Origin: Cupriavidus neocaledonicus
GTDB lineage: Bacteria; Pseudomonadota; Gammaproteobacteria; Burkholderiales; Burkholderiaceae
DNA length: 64,000 nt
Reading direction: 5' to 3'
Assembly (NCBI RefSeq): GCF_000372525.1
Contig: NZ_AQUR01000107.1
Span: 496,859 to 560,858, forward strand
Below are positions 58,524 through 64,000 of this stretch, piece by piece. Under the pieces are notes generated by a model that had not been told where the DNA came from, ran no database searches, and saw only the letters and a list, made by a program, of their open reading frames with translations. A program made the position numbers and the translations under genes. The first letter of the stretch is position 1. Every line of letters starts with the position of its first letter.

Positions 58524-59558
58524 ATGAAAATGAGGAATCTTGGCTACGGCGTCCTGCTGCTGGGTGCGCTGGCGGCCCCGGCCGCGCTCTATCCGGTGAT
58601 GCTGATGAAGGTGCTGTGCTTCGCCTTGTTCGCCTGTGCCTTCAACCTGCTGCTCGGCTATACCGGCCTGCTCTCGTTCGGCCATGCGGCGTTCCTGGGC
58701 ACGGCGGCCTATATATCGGGCTATGGCATGAAGACCTGGGGGCTCACCCCGGAACTCGGCCTGCTGCTCGGCACGGCCGTCTCGGCTGCCGCGGGCTTTG
58801 TCGTCGGGGCGCTCGCTATTCGCCGACAGGGCATCTACTTCGCGATGATCACGCTTGCCTTGGCACAGATGTTGTATTTCCTGTTCCTGCAGGCGCCGTT
58901 CACCGGCGGCGAGGATGGCATGCAGGCCATTCCGCGAGGCAGGCTGTTCGGCCTGATCGACCTGGCGTCGGACCTGCGCATGTACTACTTCGTGCTGGCG
59001 ATCTTCCTGTTCACCTTCTGGCTGATCCACCGCATCATCCATTCGCCTTTCGGCCAGATCCTGAAGGCGATCCGCGAGAACGAGGCGCGCACCACATCGC
59101 TGGGCTATGACGTCGCGCGCTACAAGCTGCTGGCCTTCGTCCTCTCGGCGGGCCTGGCCGGCCTTGCCGGGGCCACCAAGACCCTGGTCTTTCAGTTTGC
59201 CACGCTGACCGACGCGCACTGGCACACCTCCGGCGAAGTCGTGCTGATGACGCTGTTGGGCGGCCTTGGCACTGCCTTCGGCCCGGTGGTGGGCGCTGGC
59301 ATCGTGGTTGCCATCCAGAGCGCCTTGGCGGACAAGGTCGGTTCCATGATCACCGTGATCATGGGGAGCATCTTCGTCGTGTGCGTGCTGGCGTTCCGCC
59401 GCGGCATCGTCGGCGAGTTGAACGCGTTGTGCCAGAACATCGTGGGCAAGCGCCGCGGCCGGCCCGCACCGCGCCACGCTGCCGTGCCGGCACCAAGTCA
59501 TGACGAAGCCCCCGCCGGAGCAGGCATACATGCCCGGCGCGTGGAAGGAAAGGCATGA
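58524..59558 (+). CDS. livM: Branched-chain-type ABC transporter permease (LivM)
   Basis: A 344-aa permease: FNLLLGYTGLLSFGHAAFLGTAAYISGYG (LivM hallmark), IYFAMITLALAQMLYFLF, FGQILKAIRENEARTTSLGYDVARYKLLAFVLSAGLAGLAGA and MTLLGGLGTAFGPVVGAGIVV. The last 40 residues are a charged, Arg/Pro/Ala-rich cytoplasmic tail. The ATG 58524 lies 8 bp after the livH stop, with GAGG upstream; a second in-frame ATG is at 58530. Confidence 0.9.
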   Translation: MKMRNLGYGVLLLGALAAPAALYPVMLMKVLCFALFACAFNLLLGYTGLLSFGHAAFLGTAAYISGYGMKTWGLTPELGLLLGTAVSAAAGFVVGALAIRRQGIYFAMITLALAQMLYFLFLQAPFTGGEDGMQAIPRGRLFGLIDLASDLRMYYFVLAIFLFTFWLIHRIIHSPFGQILKAIRENEARTTSLGYDVARYKLLAFVLSAGLAGLAGATKTLVFQFATLTDAHWHTSGEVVLMTLLGGLGTAFGPVVGAGIVVAIQSALADKVGSMITVIMGSIFVVCVLAFRRGIVGELNALCQNIVGKRRGRPAPRHAAVPAPSHDEAPAGAGIHARRVEGKA

Positions 59559-59614
59559 AATCGAGCCCTGAACGGAACACCCCATAAATATCCCCACAGT
59601 AGAGGAGACACAGG

Positions 59615-60835
59615 ATGAACAATCGCATCAAGCTACTTTCGCTCGCCGCGCTGCTGGCGGCCTCGACGGCGCAGGCCGAGATCACGGACGGCGTGGTCCG
59701 GATCGGCGTGCTCAACGATCAGAGCGGCGTTTATGCCGGGCTGGCCGGTCCCGGTTCGGTCTGGGCCGCGAAGAAGGCGGTCCAGGACTTTGCACCTGAA
59801 ACGCATGGTCTGAAGGTGGAGATCGTGGCCGCCGACCACCAGAATAAGCCGGACGTCGGGGCAAGCATCGCCCGCCGCTGGTTCGACGTGGACAAGGTGG
59901 ACGCTATCGTCGACGTGCCGACCTCGTCGGTCGTCCTTGCGGTCAACCAGGTGGCCAAGGAGAAAAACAAGGTGATGATTGTCACCGGCGGCGGCACCTC
60001 CGACCTCACCGGCAAGGCCTGCACGCCCAATGCCATCCACTGGGCCTACGACACGTGGGCACTGGCGAACGGGACTGGCAAGGCGGTTGTCAAGTCGGGG
60101 GGCAAGAGTTGGTTCTTCGTGACTGCTGACTACGCCTTCGGCCACTCGCTCGAACGCGACACCGAGGCCGTTGTCGTCAAGAACGGCGGCAAGGTCCTCG
60201 GCAAGGTCCGGCATCCTTTCCCAGGCAACGATTTCTCCTCCTACCTGCTTCAGGCTCAGGCCTCGAAGGCGCAGGTCGTGGGCCTGGCCAACGCCGGGGG
60301 CGACACCATCGGCGCGGTCAAGCAGGCCGCCGAGTTCGGCGTGAACGCCGGCGGTCAGAAGCTGGCAGGCCTGCTCGTCTTCAGCAGCGACGTCCAGGCG
60401 CTCGGCCTCAAGGCTGCACAGGGCCTGTTGCTGAGCGAGACCTGGTATTGGGATATGACCGACGAGAACCGCAAGTTTGGCAAGGAATTCGCCGCTGCCA
60501 ACAACGGCAAGTTCCCGACCATGGCGCAGGCCGGTACGTACTCGGCTGTGATCCACTACCTGAAGGCAGTGGCGGCGATGAAGGCGGATGGCGACGGCGG
60601 CACCGTGGTAGCGAAGATGAAGGCGATGCCCACCGACGACAAGCTGTTCGGCAAGGGCAGCATTCGTGAAGACGGCCGGAAGATCCACCCGCTCTATCTG
60701 TTCGAGGTGAAGAAGCCGTCGGAATCGAAGTATGCGGGCGACTTCTACAAGCTCATCGCCTCCATTCCCGCCAACGAGGCGTTCCGGCCGATGGAAGAAG
60801 GTAGCTGCCCGCTGGTCGGGAAGAAGACGTCATGA
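59615..60835 (+). CDS. ABC transporter substrate-binding protein (LivK-like)
   Basis: A 406-aa periplasmic binding protein of the amide/branched-chain family. The signal peptide is residues 1-21, with probable cleavage at AQA-EI. VVRIGVLNDQSGVYAGLAGPGSVWAAKKAVQDF, VEIVAADHQNKPDVGASIARRWFDVDKVDAIVDVPTSSVVLAV and WFFVTADYAFGHSLERD are typical of binding proteins grouped with aromatic-acid and urea/amide transporters, not classical LivJ. The ligand is unknown. AGAGGAG precedes the ATG. The stop overlaps the next small ORF by 4 bp. Confidence 0.88.
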   Translation: MNNRIKLLSLAALLAASTAQAEITDGVVRIGVLNDQSGVYAGLAGPGSVWAAKKAVQDFAPETHGLKVEIVAADHQNKPDVGASIARRWFDVDKVDAIVDVPTSSVVLAVNQVAKEKNKVMIVTGGGTSDLTGKACTPNAIHWAYDTWALANGTGKAVVKSGGKSWFFVTADYAFGHSLERDTEAVVVKNGGKVLGKVRHPFPGNDFSSYLLQAQASKAQVVGLANAGGDTIGAVKQAAEFGVNAGGQKLAGLLVFSSDVQALGLKAAQGLLLSETWYWDMTDENRKFGKEFAAANNGKFPTMAQAGTYSAVIHYLKAVAAMKADGDGGTVVAKMKAMPTDDKLFGKGSIREDGRKIHPLYLFEVKKPSESKYAGDFYKLIASIPANEAFRPMEEGSCPLVGKKTS

Positions 60836-61065
60836 AGATCACCTGTCGCGAGATGACGCCCGAGGCGAGCGGCAGCTTCCTGGAGGCCATCGACCTCGGC
60901 ATCGAAGGGCTGGGCGACACCCTCACCGAGCGCCATGGCCGAGACCGCCCTGTTATCAGAACTTCCCCGCACGCCTGTTGCGGGCCGCCCTGGCCGACGG
61001 CAACTCGCTGGCGTTTGACCGCCACCTACGGCGGCCGCCTATCGCCGGCATCCCGGCGCGACTGA
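60832..61065 (+). pseudogene. Short ORF, probably a decayed gene fragment
   Basis: A 77-aa frame overlapping the substrate-binding gene as ATGA. The first 37 codons (MKITCREMTPEASGSFLEAIDLGIEGLGD) have strong third-position GC like a real gene. After about 60945 the coding bias moves to another frame, which continues as CYQNFPARLLRAALADGNSLAFDRHLRRPPIAGI. This suggests a frameshift in a short reading frame of about 80 or more codons. I recognise no family in either part, and it ends about 60 bp before the convergent LysR gene. Confidence 0.4.
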
Positions 61066-61127
61066 ACGTCCGCGCGCCATGCTTCGGGTCTCGCCAACAT
61101 TACAGCCGGCGAGGCCCGGGGGAACCT

Positions 61128-62006
61128 TCACAGGATGCTTTTCGCCGTCTCGATGAAAGCCGTCATCAGCGGCGTCGGGGTGCGCTGGCTATAGCCGAGC
61201 ATGATCTCGACTGTTGGTTGCCGGCCTTTGATCGGCTTGTAGGCGACGTGGGCGAACTTCATCTGCCGGACCGATGCCGGCACAAAGCCAATGCCCGCAC
61301 CGGAACTGACCAACCCGACCAGCGTGTAGACCTGCCCCACTTCAGACACGACCTTCGGCACGAAACCCGCCGACGCGCACATGCGCATGTTCATGGCGTG
61401 GAAGTCCGGCGCCGCCTCGGGCATGTACATGATGAAGGGCTCCTGCGCGCAATCCTTCAGCGAGATTGACTCCGCGTTCGCGAATGGGTGCCTTGCCGGC
61501 ACAGCCAGCACGAACGGCTCTTCAAGGATGGTCTCCCACGTCACGCCCTCGAGGTCGGGCACGGGCCGCATGAAGGAGATATCCGCGTCACCCCGGCGCA
61601 GCGCTTCTGCCTGTTCGACGACCGGAAACCAGCGCAGCAGGATTTCCACGGAGGGAAAACGCTCCCGGTAGGCGCGCAGGATGGGCGGCAGCAGCGTATA
61701 GGACGCGTGCTCGAAGAAGCCCACCGTCAGCCGGCCCGTCTCACCGCGATGCGCGCGCTGCGCCTGGACGACCGCACTCTCGGTAGCGCGCAGTATCTGC
61801 CGCGCCTGCTCCAGGAAAATGCGACCCGCGTCGGTCAGCTCCACGTGCCGACGCGAGCGGTTCAGCAGTGACACATCCATCTCCTCCTCGAGTTGGCGGA
61901 TCTGCAGGCTCAGCGGCGGCTGGGCGATGTGCAGGCGCTCGGCCGCCCTAGTGAAGTTGAGTTCCTCGGCGACGGCGATGAAATACCGCAGATGGCGAAG
62001 GTCCAT
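61128..62006 (-). CDS. LysR-family transcriptional regulator
   Basis: A 292-aa LysR protein: MDLRHLRYFIAVAEELNFTRAAERLHIAQPPLSLQIRQLEEEMDVSLLNRSRRHVELTDAGRIFLEQARQIL is the winged HTH and linker helix. The effector domain follows with TVGFFEHASYTLLPPILRAYRERFPSVEILL. It resembles the CatM/BenM/HcaR-like group that responds to small carboxylates. It is divergent from the GH88-like gene and convergent with the transporter genes. The related ATATATTGGAC elements at 56050-56060 and 62042-62052 are candidate binding sites. Confidence 0.9.
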   Translation of the reverse strand: MDLRHLRYFIAVAEELNFTRAAERLHIAQPPLSLQIRQLEEEMDVSLLNRSRRHVELTDAGRIFLEQARQILRATESAVVQAQRAHRGETGRLTVGFFEHASYTLLPPILRAYRERFPSVEILLRWFPVVEQAEALRRGDADISFMRPVPDLEGVTWETILEEPFVLAVPARHPFANAESISLKDCAQEPFIMYMPEAAPDFHAMNMRMCASAGFVPKVVSEVGQVYTLVGLVSSGAGIGFVPASVRQMKFAHVAYKPIKGRQPTVEIMLGYSQRTPTPLMTAFIETAKSIL

Positions 62007-62035
62007 CGCTATATCCTGAAAGTATAAAAGAGCGA

Positions 62036-62052
62036 TAAATTATATATTGGAC
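62036..62052. promoter_or_regulatory. ATATATTGGAC element in the LysR/GH88 divergent promoter
   Basis: An AT-rich partial palindrome ending in ATATATTGGAC, 30-46 nt before the LysR start on the minus strand and 116 nt before the GH88-like gene. It matches the right arm of the palindrome before livG. Confidence 0.45.
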
Positions 62053-62167
62053 ACTAGTTTGCGCAATCCCTACGATTCCATGCATACCCCGCTCCGCGCG
62101 CCATCCCTGCCGGTCCGCAGCTGGCACCGGAGACCGGGCAAGCCAATGTACGCATGGAGACAAAGAT

Positions 62168-63289
62168 ATGGATTCCAGACTGATCGATGATGCGCTGGAT
62201 CGCATCCTGCAACGCATCGATGCAACGATCGCGCAGGACGAGGCGGGCTTTCCGCATTATGGCGATCCGGCCGACGGCACCTGGACACGCTCCCCGGCCG
62301 GCGACTGGACCGGCGGCTTCTGGGTCGGGATGCTGTGGCTGGCTGCCTTGCGCACTGGCGAGCAGAAGTACCGCGACAGCGCCCGCATGTGGTCCGCACG
62401 GCTGGCGCCGCGGGTGGCGTCGAAGTCGGTGTTCAAAGGATTCCTCTTCTGGTACGGCGCGCAACTCGGCGGCTCGCTGCTGGCCGATCCGCAGGCCGCG
62501 GGGCTCGCCCTCGACGGCACGCGTGGCCTCGCGGAAATGTACAGCGAAGCGGCCCGCCTGATCCCGCTCGGCACCGAGGCCGAGGAGGCCTCCAGCGTGG
62601 GGACGAGCGAAGTCAACATCGATGCGATTCCGGGCACCGTGGCGCTGCTGCTGCGGCACGACGACGCACTCGGTACGGGCGAGATCGGCCGCCAGCACCT
62701 GCGCCAACACATTGCCCTGTGCGTGCGGGAGGATGGCTCGGTTTGCCAGTCCGCCACATTCAACGCCGCCGATGGCTCGCTCGTGAAGCGCTACACGCAC
62801 AAGGGCTTCCATGACAGCAGCACGTGGGCCCGCGCCCAGGCATGGGGCATGCTCGGCCTCGCGCAGGCGCTGTCGTGCGGCGAGCAGGCGTTCAAATCCG
62901 ACGCGATCCGCGTGGCCGATTGGTGGGTCGCGCACCTGCCCGCCGACCGCGTGGCCTTCTGGGATTTCGACGATCCCGCCATCCCGCACACTAACCGCGA
63001 CACCTCGGCCACCGCCATCGCCGCCGCCAGCCTGCTCAAACTTGCCGCGCTTGTGCCGGAGCGCGCGGCGGTCTACCGCCAGGCTGCCGTCGACAGCATC
63101 GAGCAAGTCGTGACCCGCTTCCTGACCCCAATCGGTCCAGGCGATGAACGGCAGCCTGGCATCCTCACCGGCGGCTGCTTCAACAAGCGCAATAACGTCG
63201 CCATAGACAACGAACTGGTTTGGGGCGACTACTTTCTCCTCGAATCCCTGCTCATCCTCGCGATCAGGATCGACGCCACCCAGGTCTGA
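62168..63289 (+). CDS. GH88-like unsaturated uronyl hydrolase family protein
   Basis: A 373-aa alpha/alpha-toroid glycosidase-like protein. GDWTGGFWVGMLWLAALRTGEQKYRDSA, GFLFWYGAQLGGSL, YTHKGFHDSSTWARAQAWGMLGLAQAL and DTSATAIAAASLLKLA match the GH88 family, with candidate acid/base Asp residues in the HDSSTWARAQAW block and near residue 150 (NIDAIPGT). GH88 enzymes hydrate the vinyl ether of unsaturated glucuronyl oligosaccharides. No signal peptide is seen, so it is cytoplasmic. GGAGACAAAG precedes the ATG. It shares a unit with a MaoC-like gene and a CoA-transferase, an odd combination for sugar metabolism. Confidence 0.75.
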   Translation: MDSRLIDDALDRILQRIDATIAQDEAGFPHYGDPADGTWTRSPAGDWTGGFWVGMLWLAALRTGEQKYRDSARMWSARLAPRVASKSVFKGFLFWYGAQLGGSLLADPQAAGLALDGTRGLAEMYSEAARLIPLGTEAEEASSVGTSEVNIDAIPGTVALLLRHDDALGTGEIGRQHLRQHIALCVREDGSVCQSATFNAADGSLVKRYTHKGFHDSSTWARAQAWGMLGLAQALSCGEQAFKSDAIRVADWWVAHLPADRVAFWDFDDPAIPHTNRDTSATAIAAASLLKLAALVPERAAVYRQAAVDSIEQVVTRFLTPIGPGDERQPGILTGGCFNKRNNVAIDNELVWGDYFLLESLLILAIRIDATQV

Positions 63290-63316
63290 ACCCCAACCCA
63301 CTTCCGGAGAACCCAC

Positions 63317-63757
63317 ATGTCCGACATCAAGATCCCGCACGAAGGCAACGTATCCACCCTTATTGGCACGCACACCAGCTACACCCGCACCCTCGGCGAG
63401 TACGACATCTATGCCTTCGCCGGCATCAGCGGTGACAACCACCCCAACCACATGGATGACGAATACTGCAAGCGCATGGGCTTCGGCGGCCGCATCGCGC
63501 AGGGCGCCATGATGGTCGGTTTCATCGCCGGCGCCGTGACCAAGTATCTCGACATGATCAAGCGCCCGGCGGTCTCCTACGGCTACGACAACGTGCGCTT
63601 CACCAAGCCCGTTCGCATCGGAGACACCCTCACCGTGAACTACCGCATTGCCCGCGCCGACGACGAGAAGAAGCGCCTGTGGGCTGAGGCAACGCTAATC
63701 AATCAGCGGGGAGAGACGGTCTGCGTCGGTACCCACATCATCCATTTCCAGGCCTGA
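63317..63757 (+). CDS. MaoC-like dehydratase
   Basis: A 146-aa single hot-dog protein. TRTLGEYDIYAFAGISGDNHPNHMDDEYCKRMGFGGRIAQGAMMVGFIAG contains the hydratase motif with Asp (GDNHPNH) and the following GRIAQG helix start. TKPVRIGDTLTVNYRI is the late strand. It should hydrate an enoyl-CoA. It starts 27 bp after the GH88-like gene, with CGGAGA upstream, and is followed after 37 bp by a CoA-transferase gene. Together they suggest breakdown of a carboxylic acid as CoA ester. Confidence 0.87.
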   Translation: MSDIKIPHEGNVSTLIGTHTSYTRTLGEYDIYAFAGISGDNHPNHMDDEYCKRMGFGGRIAQGAMMVGFIAGAVTKYLDMIKRPAVSYGYDNVRFTKPVRIGDTLTVNYRIARADDEKKRLWAEATLINQRGETVCVGTHIIHFQA

Positions 63758-63794
63758 GCCCGGGCTGCGAGCGGCGAGAAAGGTGAGAGATCGC

Positions 63795-64000
63795 ATGAGC
63801 AAGATCTGTACTGCGGCGCAGGCCGTTTCAGATATCCGGGCCGGCCAGAGCGTGGGCAGCGTGGGCGTGATCGGCTGGCTGACGCCGGACGCGTTGTTCC
63901 AGGCGCTGGCGCAACGCTTCCATGAGACTGGGTCGCCTCGTAACCTGACCTTCTTTTTCCCGGTCAGTGTCGGCGACGGCATGGACATCCGCGGCATGGA
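63795..64000 (+). CDS. Acyl-CoA/ketoacid CoA-transferase, N-terminal fragment at window end
   Basis: The frame is open to the end of the window (at least 68 codons). SKICTAAQAVSDIRAGQSVGSVGVIGWLTPDALFQALAQRFHETGSPRNLTFFFPVSVGDG matches the start of class I CoA-transferases of the YdiF/propionate-CoA-transferase type (alpha and beta chains fused), which move CoA between acetyl- or succinyl-CoA and another acid. It would activate the acid that the neighbouring ABC system may import. Length and catalytic Glu cannot be judged. Confidence 0.75.
   Translation, partial: MSKICTAAQAVSDIRAGQSVGSVGVIGWLTPDALFQALAQRFHETGSPRNLTFFFPVSVGDGMDIRGM

Overview
The window is high-GC DNA with dense, often 4-bp-overlapping operons, phasin and PhaB-type genes and branched-chain-type ABC transporters. 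This fits a betaproteobacterium of the Burkholderiaceae, most likely Cupriavidus. That placement is inferred from gene content and composition, not from a marker gene. No tRNA, rRNA, CRISPR array, insertion sequence or phage gene was seen.

Region 1 (1-42 kb) is a steroid-degradation-type catabolic island. A minus-strand operon (15086 down to 49) carries an HsaC-type extradiol dioxygenase, IpdA/IpdB, two crotonase-fold enzymes (one EchA20-like), IpdC, two pairs of acyl-CoA dehydrogenases, FadA6, an Rv3548c-type SDR, IpdF, a MaoC hydratase and a second thiolase. This is close to the mycobacterial KstR2-type set for steroid rings C and D. A second minus-strand operon (31805 down to 22670) carries HsaA- and HsaB-like monooxygenase parts, a KstD, a second KstD-like flavoprotein, an SDR, a KshB-like reductase, a FadD3-like CoA ligase and a SnoaL-fold gene cut off by a repeat. 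Around them lie more SDRs, an EthD protein, a luciferase-like flavin oxidoreductase, an esterase, a degenerate RibB-RibA-like protein and a DHH phosphoesterase. I do not see KshA, the meta-cleavage hydrolase (HsaD/TesD) or HsaEFG/TesEFG here, so the pathway must be completed elsewhere.

Region 2 (39-45.7 kb) is a sulfation module: sulfotransferase, DUF1214 protein and SDR diverge from cysD-cysNC, which makes PAPS. Three paralogous LuxR-type regulators (about 380-395 aa) sit at 16.1-17.3, 33.7-34.9 and 46.0-47.1 kb. The main new observation is a 20-bp imperfect dyad (TAGTCC-N4-GGACGA core) found ten times plus one half-degenerate copy. It is always in the same orientation to the gene it precedes, and usually 19-21 nt before a -10-like hexamer. 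It ties steroid, sulfation and regulator genes into one apparent regulon.

Region 3 (47-55.7 kb) is housekeeping-like: a small conserved-looking protein, phasin, PhaB-like reductase, J-domain protein, a CHASE/PAS/GAF/GGDEF/EAL protein, a GRDP-like protein with an unusual C-terminal AAYCAR repeat, a cupin and an AraC regulator.

Region 4 (56-64 kb) is a separate catabolic locus: a livG-F-H-M-K-type ABC transporter (LivF has an altered Walker A), a small decayed-looking ORF, a LysR regulator, a GH88-like hydrolase, a MaoC-type protein and the start of a CoA-transferase.

Several intergenic gaps, two of them inside operons, hold a palindromic repeat family built on CCCTCTCCCGC/GCGGGAGAGGG. Its copies often pair as inverted doublets of about 115-140 bp around a shared core.
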